A stretch of 64,000 bases of DNA. Origin: Oceanicaulis sp. GTDB lineage: Bacteria > Pseudomonadota > Alphaproteobacteria > Caulobacterales > Maricaulaceae. Positions 8,499-15,642 of this stretch are shown here, one piece after another. A program made the translations under genes and the position numbers. Position 1 is the first letter of the stretch. Each line of letters starts with the position of its first letter. The stretch spans positions 2,877,501 to 2,941,500 of the forward strand of contig CP157796.1 in the NCBI GenBank assembly GCA_040112665.1. Direction: 5' to 3'. Below the pieces are notes generated by a model. The model made no database searches. It saw only the letters and a program-made list of their open reading frames with translations, and was not told the DNA's origin.

Positions 8499-10316
8499 TT
8501 ATCCGCGGGATTTCTCGTCGGGTATCACCGTTCTGAGATGCAATTCGCGCAGCTGGCGCGCCTCGGGATAGGCCGGGGCGTTCATCATCAGGTCGCGGGC
8601 CTGCTGGTCCTTGGGGAACATCACGACCTCGCGCAGATTTTCCTCGCCCGCCAGCAGCATGACGATCCGGTCCACGCCCGGCGCGATGCCGCCGTGCGGC
8701 GGGGCGCCGTAGCGGAAGGCGTTGAGCATGCCGCCGAACGCCTCTTCGACGGTCTCGGCGCCATAGCCGGCGAACTCGAACGCCTTGAGCATCACGTCCG
8801 GACGGTGGTTCCGGATCGCGCCCGAACTCAGCTCCACGCCGTTGCAGACGATGTCGTACTGCCAGGCCTTGAGATCGAGCAGGGTCTCGTGGTCGTTCGC
8901 ATCCAGCGCCATGAAGGCGTCGGGGTCCATTTGCGGCATCGAGAACGGGTTGTGGGAGAACTCGACCTTCCGGTTCTCCTCGTCCCACTCGTACATCGGA
9001 AAATCGACGATCCAGCAGAACTTGAAGACGTTTTCTTCGTAGAGTTCCAGCTCGCGGCCGACCCGGTTGCGGGCGGCGCCGGCGAACTGCACGAAGCTCT
9101 TGGGCTCGCCGGCCACGAAGAACACCGCGTCGCCGGGCTGAAGGCCCAGCTGGTTGCGGATCGCCTCGGTGCGCGCCTCGCCGATATTTTTCGCGATCGG
9201 GCCGGCGCCCTCGATCGCGCCGTTCTCCTCGCGCCAGAACACATAGCCCAGACCCGGCTGGCCTTCCTTCTGCGCCCAGGAATTCATCCGGTCGCAGAAC
9301 GCGCGTGAGCCGCCTTTCGGCGCAGGGATCGCCCAGACCTCGACCTTGGGGTTCTTCTCGATCATCCCGGCGAAGACCTTGAAGCCCGAGCCGGCGAAAT
9401 GCTCTGTCACCGCCTGCATTTCGATAGGGTTGCGCAGATCAGGCTTGTCCGAGCCGTACTTGCGCATGGCCTCGGCGTAGGGGATGCGCGGGAAGGCTTC
9501 GTCCGGAACGGTGCGGCCGGCGGCGAATTCGCGGAACACGCCCGCCAGCACAGGTTCGATCGCCTGGAAGACGTCTTCCTGGGTGACGAAGCTCATCTCC
9601 ATGTCGAGCTGGTAGAACTCGCCCGGCGCGCGGTCGGCGCGGGCGTCCTCGTCGCGGAAGCACGGCGCGATCTGGAAATACTTGTCGAAGCCCGCGACCA
9701 TGATCAGCTGCTTGAACTGCTGGGGCGCCTGGGGCAGCGCGTAGAACTTGCCCGGATGCAGCCGCGAGGGCACCAGGAAGTCGCGCGCGCCTTCAGGGCT
9801 GGACGCGGTCAGGATCGGGGTCTGGTATTCCAGAAAGCCCTGATCGACCATGCGCTTGCGAAGGCTGTCGATGATCTGCGCGCGCAGCACGATGCGCTTG
9901 TGAAGGCTCTCCCGGCGCAGGTCGACATAGCGGTGCTTCAGGCGCACCTCTTCAGACCAGTCCGGCTCGCCGAACACCGGCAGCGGCAGTTCCTCGGCGG
10001 CCGAATGGATGTGCAGATCGCTCACCCTGAGCTCCACCTCGCCGGTGGGCAGGTTCGCGTTCACCGTTTCGGCCGAACGCGCGACGACCTCGCCGGTCAC
10101 CTGCACCACGCTTTCAACGCGCAGCTTTTCCAGCGTGGCGAAGCTCGGATTGCTCGGCTCCAGCACGCACTGGGTCAGGCCGTAATGGTCCCGAAGGTCC
10201 ACGAAGAGCAGACCGCCATGGTCGCGCTTGCGGTGGATCCAGCCGGACAGCCGCGCAGTCGAGCCCACGTCGGGCTTGCGCAGCTGGCCGCACGTATGGG
10301 TGCGATAGGCGTGCAT
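8499..10316 (-). CDS. aspS: Aspartyl-tRNA synthetase
   Basis: A 605-residue class II synthetase of the bacterial type that charges tRNA-Asp (and, if non-discriminating, tRNA-Asn). The OB-fold anticodon domain is at about residues 1-110 ([24 protein letters not shown]), motif 2 reads [15 protein letters not shown], an inserted GAD domain follows, and motif 3 is [11 protein letters not shown] near the C-terminus. The start ATG at 10316 matches the conserved [10 protein letters not shown]; the frame continues upstream without a stop but that part has no similarity. A GatCAB set is not in the window, so discrimination cannot be judged. The gene is divergent from the first plsC. Confidence 0.97.
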   Translation of the reverse strand: MHAYRTHTCGQLRKPDVGSTARLSGWIHRKRDHGGLLFVDLRDHYGLTQCVLEPSNPSFATLEKLRVESVVQVTGEVVARSAETVNANLPTGEVELRVSDLHIHSAAEELPLPVFGEPDWSEEVRLKHRYVDLRRESLHKRIVLRAQIIDSLRKRMVDQGFLEYQTPILTASSPEGARDFLVPSRLHPGKFYALPQAPQQFKQLIMVAGFDKYFQIAPCFRDEDARADRAPGEFYQLDMEMSFVTQEDVFQAIEPVLAGVFREFAAGRTVPDEAFPRIPYAEAMRKYGSDKPDLRNPIEMQAVTEHFAGSGFKVFAGMIEKNPKVEVWAIPAPKGGSRAFCDRMNSWAQKEGQPGLGYVFWREENGAIEGAGPIAKNIGEARTEAIRNQLGLQPGDAVFFVAGEPKSFVQFAGAARNRVGRELELYEENVFKFCWIVDFPMYEWDEENRKVEFSHNPFSMPQMDPDAFMALDANDHETLLDLKAWQYDIVCNGVELSSGAIRNHRPDVMLKAFEFAGYGAETVEEAFGGMLNAFRYGAPPHGGIAPGVDRIVMLLAGEENLREVVMFPKDQQARDLMMNAPAYPEARQLRELHLRTVIPDEKSRG

Positions 10317-10374
10317 GGAAAGACGTCCGTTTCGATCTTGGCCTTGGCGACAGAGACGCGGAAAAGCAAGCAAA

Positions 10375-10395
10375 CCGCCTTGCCTGTCAAGGCGG
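10375..10395 (-). promoter_or_regulatory. Possible aspS leader hairpin with -35-like TTGACA
   Basis: CCGCCTTG and CAAGGCGG form an 8-bp stem around five bases. On the minus strand the hairpin includes TTGACA and is followed by TTTGCTTGCTTTT. It could be part of the aspS promoter or a weak attenuator; no clear -10 was seen. Confidence 0.3.
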
Positions 10396-10451
10396 GGACG
10401 AAGCGCAGGGCCGCTTGCCATCGTTCGCGAACGCCCGAAATCTGCACGCCC

Positions 10452-11180
10452 ATGCGCGCACACGTCTTTCATACCGGGTTCTGGGCGCTGGCCGGCGGCC
10501 TCGCCCTTCTCTGCCTGCCGGTGCTGGTTCTGCCCGGCCGGGGCCCGGCGGTCGCCGCGATCGGCCTGTTCGCGAGCCTCTTCCGGGGCTGGCTCGGCCT
10601 GTGCGGAGTTCGGGTCGAGTATCGCGGGCTCGAGCATCTGGAGGCCCTGGGCCCGGCGGTGTTCGCCGCCAAGCACCAGTCCTATGGCGACGGGCTCGTG
10701 CATCTGGCTCGTGACAAGGATCTCGCCTACGTGATCGGCGATCACATGCTGCGCTTTCCCATCGTGGGGCTGTATCTGAAAAAAGCCGAAGCGGTGGTCG
10801 TCGACGACGCGGCGGGCAAGCGCGCCTCCGGCGCGTTCGAGGCGGGCGTGGCGCGCCTGGCCGCCGACAGCCGCTCCGCGCTGATCTTTCCTGAAGCCGG
10901 CCTCACCCCGGTCGGCGGCGCCAAGCGCTTCCGCCGCGGCGTGTGGAAGCTCGCCAGCGACCTTCGCCGCCCCGTCGTGCCGGTGGCGACCAATCTGGGA
11001 TGCTTCTGGCCCGAACAGGAATGGACGCTCCATCCCGGCACGGCGGTGGTGGAATTCCTCCCGCCGATGACGCCCGGCCAAGACCAGACCGGCTTCCGCC
11101 GCGCGCTTGAAGAGCGGGTGCAGTCGCGCACCCGGGACCTCGAAGCAGAGGCGCACCGCGCCAGGACTTCCCCCTCATGA
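10452..11180 (+). CDS. 1-acyl-sn-glycerol-3-phosphate acyltransferase family protein (first copy)
   Basis: A 242-residue PlsC/AGPAT-family enzyme that transfers an acyl chain to a lysophospholipid or lysophosphatidate at the membrane. A hydrophobic N-terminal helix (residues about 9-46) precedes the HX4D catalytic motif His75-Asp80 (HQSYGD); the acceptor block reads FPEAGLTP instead of the usual PEGTRS. The ATG at 10452 opens the conserved part. Its stop overlaps the next gene's start by ATGA. A second family member with a near-identical motif (KHQSWGDG) lies 3 kb away beyond the operator array, so these are two paralogues rather than one housekeeping gene; which is the true PlsC cannot be told. 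Confidence 0.88.
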   Translation: MRAHVFHTGFWALAGGLALLCLPVLVLPGRGPAVAAIGLFASLFRGWLGLCGVRVEYRGLEHLEALGPAVFAAKHQSYGDGLVHLARDKDLAYVIGDHMLRFPIVGLYLKKAEAVVVDDAAGKRASGAFEAGVARLAADSRSALIFPEAGLTPVGGAKRFRRGVWKLASDLRRPVVPVATNLGCFWPEQEWTLHPGTAVVEFLPPMTPGQDQTGFRRALEERVQSRTRDLEAEAHRARTSPS

Positions 11181-11722
11181 AAAAGCCCGGCCTGCAGCTG
11201 ATCATCCAGGACAACTGGGTGCGCTTTACTAAGCAAAGCCGCGGCGCCGACAAGCCTGTCCGGCCGCCCCGGCTGGACGGCCCCGCCCGCCTGCCCGAGC
11301 TGCCGCCCGCGGACGAAAAGGTCTGGCGTCACGACCGCTACGCCGTCGAGCCGGATCTGGACTTCCGGGAGGTCTGCCGCGCCGGACTGAAGCCCGAGCC
11401 TCTGAACCTCTACAAGACCGACGTGACCGTCCCGGCGCTGAAGAAAGACCGTGTCGAGATCAGCCTCAACGAGCCTGCGGCGGAAATACGCCAGACCCGC
11501 TGGCCGGACTACCTGCCCTCCCCGATCAAGGTGCTGGCGCCCGGCGAAATCTTCAGGCTGGACTGGAACATGCGCGCCCGCCGCTCGCTCGGCGGGAGCC
11601 ATCGCGGCAGCTTTTTCGAGATGCACACGATCTTCATCACGCTCACCGCCGAACCCGACCCGCGCATGTTCGAAACCCGCGCGCCCGACACCCATGTCGA
11701 CCTAAGACGCAGCGTCTACTGA
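11177..11722 (+). CDS. Conserved-looking protein of unknown function, coupled to plsC
   Basis: A 181-residue soluble protein that I do not recognise. It has no signal peptide and no membrane helix. The start ATG overlaps the plsC stop by four bases, so it is surely translated with it. The sequence is rich in proline and charged residues in the first half and ends in a beta-rich part (SFFEMHTIFITLTAEPDP). Codon use matches the neighbours. The tight coupling suggests a role connected with the acyltransferase, but nothing in the sequence gives a function. Confidence 0.75.
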   Translation: MKKPGLQLIIQDNWVRFTKQSRGADKPVRPPRLDGPARLPELPPADEKVWRHDRYAVEPDLDFREVCRAGLKPEPLNLYKTDVTVPALKKDRVEISLNEPAAEIRQTRWPDYLPSPIKVLAPGEIFRLDWNMRARRSLGGSHRGSFFEMHTIFITLTAEPDPRMFETRAPDTHVDLRRSVY

Positions 11723-11794
11723 GCGGCGACGGCCCCCGGATAGGTGAGCGTCCATCCACGGCGGCCATGTTCGGGACGCTCGCCTGATCAGCAG

Positions 11795-11812
11795 TGAGTG
11801 AGCACTCACTTT
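11795..11812. promoter_or_regulatory. Operator palindrome 1
   Basis: TGAGTGAGCACTCACTTT: left half perfect, right half with two changes at its outer end. Confidence 0.7.
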
Positions 11813-11854
11813 CGAGGTTTCCGCGGCACGATTTTCCTGCTGGGGCGCACAGAA

Positions 11855-11872
11855 TGAGTGAGCGTTCACTCA
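11855..11872. promoter_or_regulatory. Operator palindrome 2
   Basis: TGAGTGAGCGTTCACTCA: one central change from the perfect palindrome. Confidence 0.7.
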
Positions 11873-11951
11873 ATTCGGGCCATCAGGGCCGGGTGCGGCA
11901 GCGGCGCGGGGTCCCCAAAGTGGTCTGACGTCGGAAGCGCGCACGCCGGGT

Positions 11952-11969
11952 TAAGTGAGCGCTCACTCC
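11952..11969. promoter_or_regulatory. Operator palindrome 3
   Basis: TAAGTGAGCGCTCACTCC: perfect 14-bp core with changed outer bases. Confidence 0.7.
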
Positions 11970-12120
11970 GGCCTCTGGGTCGCATCAGCCATGGGACGAG
12001 AGGCCGTCATAAGCGAGGCTCTCCTCATGACGAGTCATCAAGAACGGGTCCCCCCTCGCCCATCAGGCCGTTGAAGCGGATCACCGCCACGCGCCGCGCC
12101 GGGATTTCGCGCAGGCTGGG

Positions 12121-12194
12121 TGTCCAAGCCGGAGCGCGGCGAGTCATCTAGGACGGATCCTGGTTGTCCAGGCCGGAGCTCTGCGAGTCATCTA
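12121..12194. repeat. Imperfect direct repeat, 30-base units 44 bases apart
   Basis: Units at 12121-12150 and 12165-12194 start TGTCCA and end GAGTCATCTA, differing at about three of 30 bases. A shorter relative (GAGTCATCA, then AGAACGGGTCC) lies at 12032-12051. The second unit runs into palindrome 4. Confidence 0.6.
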
Positions 12195-12210
12195 TCTGTG
12201 CGCTCACTCA
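12193..12210. promoter_or_regulatory. Operator palindrome 4 (half-site)
   Basis: The right half GCTCACTCA is perfect; the left half TATCTGTGC keeps about five of nine bases. Confidence 0.45.
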
Positions 12211-12421
12211 TCAGCCGCCGATCCCGCAGCGACCCGGGCCGGAAATGCTGCGCATCAGGGGTGCTTTAGCCCGCCCTTCTCGGCGGCGGATCCGGCGGTG
12301 CTCCCAGCCGCGACGGCACCATGCACAAGCGCAGGAACCTCACGTCTCGGCGTCGAAACCGGTCGGCTCTAAGGTGGTGCTCTAAGGCCGTGCACCGAGA
12401 ACGAGAGGCGCCACGCCAATG

Positions 12422-12439
12422 TGAGTGAGCACTCACTCA
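12422..12439. promoter_or_regulatory. Operator palindrome 5, next to the -35 box
   Basis: TGAGTGAGCACTCACTCA, ending three bases before the TTGACA of the putative promoter. Confidence 0.75.
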
Positions 12440-12442
12440 TAC

Positions 12443-12471
12443 TTGACAGCCCGAGATCCTACAGATAGAAC
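12443..12471 (+). promoter_or_regulatory. Putative sigma70 promoter of the tetR-plsC-MFS operon
   Basis: TTGACA at 12443-12448, a 17-base spacer and TAGAAC at 12466-12471. The predicted start of transcription, near 12478, falls at the edge of palindrome 6, and palindrome 5 touches the -35 box, so two operators bracket the promoter. It would give a leader of about 390 bases before tetR. A nearer promoter is not excluded. Confidence 0.6.
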
Positions 12472-12478
12472 CCACTCA

Positions 12479-12496
12479 TGAGTGAGTGCTCACTCA
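12479..12496. promoter_or_regulatory. Operator palindrome 6, at the predicted transcription start
   Basis: TGAGTGAGTGCTCACTCA: the reverse-orientation form of palindrome 5. It overlaps ACTCATGAGT, a second small palindrome at 12474-12483. Confidence 0.75.
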
Positions 12497-12549
12497 CCTT
12501 CTGCAGCGTCGGCGCTGTCGATCTGAGACGACGCGGCGCAGACAATGAC

Positions 12550-12567
12550 TGAGTGAGCGCTCACTAA
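12550..12567. promoter_or_regulatory. Operator palindrome 7
   Basis: TGAGTGAGCGCTCACTAA: perfect core; 71 bases downstream of palindrome 6. Confidence 0.75.
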
Positions 12568-12620
12568 CATACGCCGACATCGGATTTGGCGATCTGAGAC
12601 GATGTGGCATGAGCACCTAG

Positions 12621-12638
12621 TGAGTGAGCGCTCACTGA
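12621..12638. promoter_or_regulatory. Operator palindrome 8
   Basis: TGAGTGAGCGCTCACTGA: perfect core; 71 bases after palindrome 7. Confidence 0.75.
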
Positions 12639-12691
12639 CTCACTGCAGCGTCGGCGCTGCCGATCTGAGACGACGCGGCGCGGGCGATGAC

Positions 12692-12709
12692 TGAGTGAGC
12701 GCTCACTGA
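12692..12709. promoter_or_regulatory. Operator palindrome 9
   Basis: TGAGTGAGCGCTCACTGA: same sequence as palindrome 8, 71 bases further on. Confidence 0.75.
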
Positions 12710-12760
12710 CTTACGCGGACATCGGATCTGGCGATCTGAGACGATGCGGCGCGAGCCCAG

Positions 12761-12778
12761 TGAGTGAGCGCTCACTAC
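12761..12778. promoter_or_regulatory. Operator palindrome 10, nearest to tetR
   Basis: TGAGTGAGCGCTCACTAC: perfect core, 69 bases after palindrome 9 and 86 bases before the tetR start codon. Confidence 0.75.
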
Positions 12779-12864
12779 GAACCATCGCGGCGACGGCTGG
12801 AGCCTCGCCGCACGGACGCGGGGTCCGGCCAAGCCCGGCCGGCCCGGCCAGGGAGACGAAGGCG

Positions 12865-13488
12865 ATGAACGACGCACTGATCCAGAGCCTCGGCGAGAAC
12901 GATCCCGGACGCGGCGTGACCGCGGTGGACGGCACGGCCAAGGCGCGCATCGAACGCGCGGCGCTGACCCTGTTCGCGCTTCACGGCGTGGACGCGGTGA
13001 CCACGCGCAGCATCGCGGATTCCGCCAAGGTGAGCGAAGGGCTGATCTACCGTCATTTCAAGAACAAGGACGACCTCTCGCTCGCCCTGTTCGAGACCAT
13101 CCACGCCCGGCTCCACAAGCTCGTGCGCGATGCGATCGAAGGCGCGAGCGGGTTCGAGGACGCGGTGCGCCGGGTCGTGGGCGCCTATTGCAAGGCCGCC
13201 GACGAGGACCGGGTGCTGTTTGAATATCACCTCACCCACATGTTCCGCTTCGGCAAGACCGACCGCCCCGGCCGGCCCGACCCGACCGCGCTGATCGCCG
13301 CCCGGATCGAAAAGGCGATGCGGGACGGCGACTGCCCGCAAGGCGACGCCGAGTTCAAGGCCGCCGTGGCGCTGGGCGTGGCGATCCAGCCCGCCGCCCA
13401 CCGCATGGCCGGCCGCATCCATGACCGCATGACCGACCACGCCGAGGCGCTCGCACGCGCCGCGCTGGCCGCCCTCAAGCAAGGCTGA
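12865..13488 (+). CDS. TetR-family regulator, probably acting on the operator array
   Basis: A 207-residue TetR protein with the helix-turn-helix at about residues 43-66 (VTTRSIADSAKVSEGLIYRH) and a ligand domain without a clear family match (YCKAADEDRVLFEYHLTHMF). The ATG at 12865 follows GGGAG and GAAGG; a longer frame would run into the last operator and is rejected. It is the first gene after the ten palindromes and is followed within five bases by plsC and then an LplT-like MFS gene. TetR proteins that bind acyl-CoA or other lipids are known from fatty-acid control (FadR of Bacillus, DesT), so a lipid signal is plausible but unproven. Confidence 0.9.
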   Translation: MNDALIQSLGENDPGRGVTAVDGTAKARIERAALTLFALHGVDAVTTRSIADSAKVSEGLIYRHFKNKDDLSLALFETIHARLHKLVRDAIEGASGFEDAVRRVVGAYCKAADEDRVLFEYHLTHMFRFGKTDRPGRPDPTALIAARIEKAMRDGDCPQGDAEFKAAVALGVAIQPAAHRMAGRIHDRMTDHAEALARAALAALKQG

Positions 13489-13493
13489 GACCG

Positions 13494-14297
13494 ATGACCG
13501 ATTTCACCTCGGACCGCATGAAGACCGAAACGCCGGAGACGCGCCCGATGGCCGCCACCAAGACCCAACGCCCCGACGCCGAGACGCTGATCCGGTCGAG
13601 CCTGTATGAAGTCGCCTACTGGGTGATCACCGTGATCGCCGCCCTCGCCTGCACGATCCTGGCGCTGGTTCCCGGCCGCCGGCTTCTGGGCTGGGGCCTT
13701 CAGATGTACGGCTCGGCCCAGGTCGCCGCGTTGAAATACGTCGCCGGGGTCCACATCCAGGTCCGAGGCCGCGAGCGCCTGCCCGCAGGCCCCGCCGTGA
13801 TCGCGGCCAAGCATCAGAGCTGGGGGGACGGTTTCGTCATGCTCAGCGAGATCGCGCGGCTGGGCTTCGTCAGCGGCGACCATCTGCTGAAATTCCCGCT
13901 GGTCGGCCGGATCCTCAGGAAAGCCGGCGCGATCGTCCTGTCCAACCAGGGCGGCGAGGAGGCTCGCGCCCGGCTTCAGGAGGGCATCGACTCGATGCTG
14001 GAAGATCCGCGCGACCTGCTGATCTATCCCGAAGGCCATCTCTCCGCGCCCGGCGAGATGCACCGCTACCGCACCGGCGTCTGGCGGCTCTACGACGCGC
14101 TGCAGCGCCCCTGCACGCCGGTGGCGACCAGCCTGGGCCTCGCCTGGGACCGGCAGAGCTTCATCAAGCGCAAGGGCCGCGTAGTGGTGGAGTTCCTCGA
14201 CCCGATCGAACCGGGCATGGACAAGGACGCCTTCATGGCCAAACTCGAATCCGTGATCGAGGCGCGCACCAACGCCCTCGTTGGGGAGGGCCTGTAA
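13494..14297 (+). CDS. 1-acyl-sn-glycerol-3-phosphate acyltransferase family protein (second copy)
   Basis: A 267-residue PlsC-family membrane enzyme. A polar N-terminus precedes a membrane helix at about residues 38-60, then the HX4D motif His107-Asp112 (HQSWGD) and the acceptor block YPEGHLSAPGE. The start codon is five bases after the tetR stop with AAGG before it, and the gene abuts the MFS gene, so all three form one operon. Next to an LplT-like carrier, the likely reaction is re-acylation of a lysophospholipid brought in by that carrier, as in the Aas system. It could equally be a second lysophosphatidate acyltransferase. Confidence 0.88.
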   Translation: MTDFTSDRMKTETPETRPMAATKTQRPDAETLIRSSLYEVAYWVITVIAALACTILALVPGRRLLGWGLQMYGSAQVAALKYVAGVHIQVRGRERLPAGPAVIAAKHQSWGDGFVMLSEIARLGFVSGDHLLKFPLVGRILRKAGAIVLSNQGGEEARARLQEGIDSMLEDPRDLLIYPEGHLSAPGEMHRYRTGVWRLYDALQRPCTPVATSLGLAWDRQSFIKRKGRVVVEFLDPIEPGMDKDAFMAKLESVIEARTNALVGEGL

Positions 14298-15596
14298 ATG
14301 AGCCTCAAGCTCGCCGTCTCGCTGATGGGTCAGCGCCGCTACGCCCCGCTGTGGGCGGCGCAGACCTTCGGCGCCTTCAACGACAATCTCTTCCGCTGGA
14401 GCCTGGTCACCCTGGCCTCCTATCAGGGCCTGACCGTGTTCGGCCTGCCGCGCGAGGAGATGGCGCCGATCGCGGCGACCGTGTTCACCCTGCCGATCTT
14501 CCTGTTCTCCGCCGTCGCGGGCCAGGTCGCCGACCGCTACGACCGCACCAAGATCATGCGGGTGATGAAATTCGCCGAGATCTGGCTGATGGCGACCGCC
14601 GCGGCCGGCTTCCTGCTCGGCGAGCCGCTCTTCCTGTTGCTCGCCCTCTTCGCCATGGGCGTTCAGACCGCCTTCTTCATCCCCGCGCGCACCTCGGCCA
14701 TGCCGACCTTGCTCGAGCCGCGCGAACTGGTCACCGCCAACGCCCTCATCTCGGGCGCGGTGAACGTGGCGATCCTCGCCGGCGCGATCGGCGGCACGCT
14801 GCTGATCGAGCCTGAATTCGGCCTCGAGATCATCTGCGGACTGCTCATCGTCTTCGCCGTGATCGGCTGGCTGTCGATCCGTCAGGGCGCGCCTGCCCCC
14901 GCCAGCAATCCCGAGCTTCGCGTGCGCTGGAACATCGTGGTGGAGACCGGCCGCCTGCTCGCCGTGCTGATGCGCCACGGCGCGGTGCTGCGCCCGGCGC
15001 TCGGCGTAGCCTGGTTCTGGACCCTGGCCGCTGCGGTCGTGACCGTGCTGCCGATCTTCGCGCGCGACGTTCTGGGCGGCGACCCGTCCGTGGTGGCGGT
15101 CTTCCAGCTGCTCTTCACCGTCGGCGCCGCGCTTGGCGCTGTGACCTGCGGGGTGCTGAACCGGGGCGGCGAAGGCCGGGTCTTCACCATCATCGGCGCG
15201 GCGGGCCTCTTGATCTTTTCGGTGTTCATCGCGGTGGCCACGCTCGACCGCACCGGCGGCGGAGCGCTTCAGGGCGCGGCCGGCTTCGTCGCCGATCCGG
15301 CGAACCATCTCATCATCGCCGCCCTCGTCGGCGCGGCCTTCTCCGGCGGACTGTTCCTGGTGCCGATGCAGGCCATGACCCAGCGCCGGGCGGACGTGGG
15401 CTTGCGCGGACGGCTGCTGGCGGCCAGCGGCATCCTCAACGGCGCGGGCGCGACGCTCGGCCCCTTCGTGATGGTGCTTCTGAGCCGGGCGGACCTGCCC
15501 ATGCAGGGCGTGTTCGTCTTCGTCGGGCTGGGCTCGGGCCTTGTCGGTCTGATCGCCCTCGCCCGCTCGCTCGGCCGCAAGCCGGCGGCGGCGTGA
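14298..15596 (+). CDS. MFS transporter of the LplT (lysophospholipid flippase) type
   Basis: A 432-residue protein with about twelve membrane helices. The N-terminal signature AAQTFGAFNDNLFRWSL is that of LplT and of the MFS part of the LplT-PlsC-Aas fusions, and DRYDRTKI is the MFS loop 2-3 motif. LplT moves lysophospholipids across the inner membrane for re-acylation. The start ATG follows the plsC stop directly. The acyl-ACP synthetase domain found in Aas fusions is absent here, so the acyl donor would have to be acyl-ACP or acyl-CoA from elsewhere. Other substrates cannot be excluded, since several MFS groups share the fold. Confidence 0.82.
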   Translation: MSLKLAVSLMGQRRYAPLWAAQTFGAFNDNLFRWSLVTLASYQGLTVFGLPREEMAPIAATVFTLPIFLFSAVAGQVADRYDRTKIMRVMKFAEIWLMATAAAGFLLGEPLFLLLALFAMGVQTAFFIPARTSAMPTLLEPRELVTANALISGAVNVAILAGAIGGTLLIEPEFGLEIICGLLIVFAVIGWLSIRQGAPAPASNPELRVRWNIVVETGRLLAVLMRHGAVLRPALGVAWFWTLAAAVVTVLPIFARDVLGGDPSVVAVFQLLFTVGAALGAVTCGVLNRGGEGRVFTIIGAAGLLIFSVFIAVATLDRTGGGALQGAAGFVADPANHLIIAALVGAAFSGGLFLVPMQAMTQRRADVGLRGRLLAASGILNGAGATLGPFVMVLLSRADLPMQGVFVFVGLGSGLVGLIALARSLGRKPAAA

Positions 15597-15642
15597 AACC
15601 GGCTCTGTGCAAAGTCCGGGATTGGCGCTAGTACCGCAGCCC

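Larger units (their letters stand above)
12497..12778. repeat. Tandem 71-bp units, arranged as two 142-bp pairs, each ending in an operator
   Basis: GATCTGAGACGA occurs at 12520, 12591, 12662 and 12733, exactly 71 bases apart each time. Units one and three share GCAGCGTCGGCGCTG before it and GACGCGGCGC after it; units two and four share the GACATCGGAT segment and a GATG(T/C)GGC ending. So a two-unit (142-bp) block was duplicated, and each 71-bp unit ends in an operator (palindromes 7-10). Confidence 0.85.
11723..12864. promoter_or_regulatory. 1.1-kb non-coding control region with ten TetR-type palindromes
   Basis: No credible gene lies here; the open frames found are short and change with the repeats. 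The region holds ten copies of an 18-bp palindrome, consensus TGAGTGAGCRCTCACTCA. Starts: 11795, 11855, 11952, 12193 (right half only is good), 12422, 12479, 12550, 12621, 12692 and 12761. The first three are spread about 60-100 bases apart; the last four lie at a 71-bp period. A promoter-like TTGACA/TAGAAC sits between the fifth and sixth. The region precedes a tetR-plsC-MFS operon and follows another plsC unit. Autoregulation by the TetR protein is the simplest reading. Confidence 0.85.

Noticed and set aside
10317..11156. N-terminal extension of aspS by about 280 residues
   Set aside because: The conserved start [10 protein letters not shown] is at 10316; the extension is antisense to plsC and has no similarity.
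11858..12151. 97-residue open frame inside the operator array
   Set aside because: It crosses two palindromes and a direct repeat, has no ribosome site, and its composition is that of GC-rich non-coding DNA.
12497..12778. CRISPR-like repeat-spacer array
   Set aside because: The repeated units are palindromic 18-mers with conserved intervening sequence, not unique spacers, and no cas gene is present.
11795..12778. Iterons of a plasmid or chromosome origin
   Set aside because: No Rep/DnaA box cluster, no AT-rich unwinding element and no rep gene; the palindrome matches TetR-type operators and a tetR gene follows.
15607..15642. GTG start for RNase D
   Set aside because: It adds 12 residues with no conservation; ATG 15643 matches the family start.
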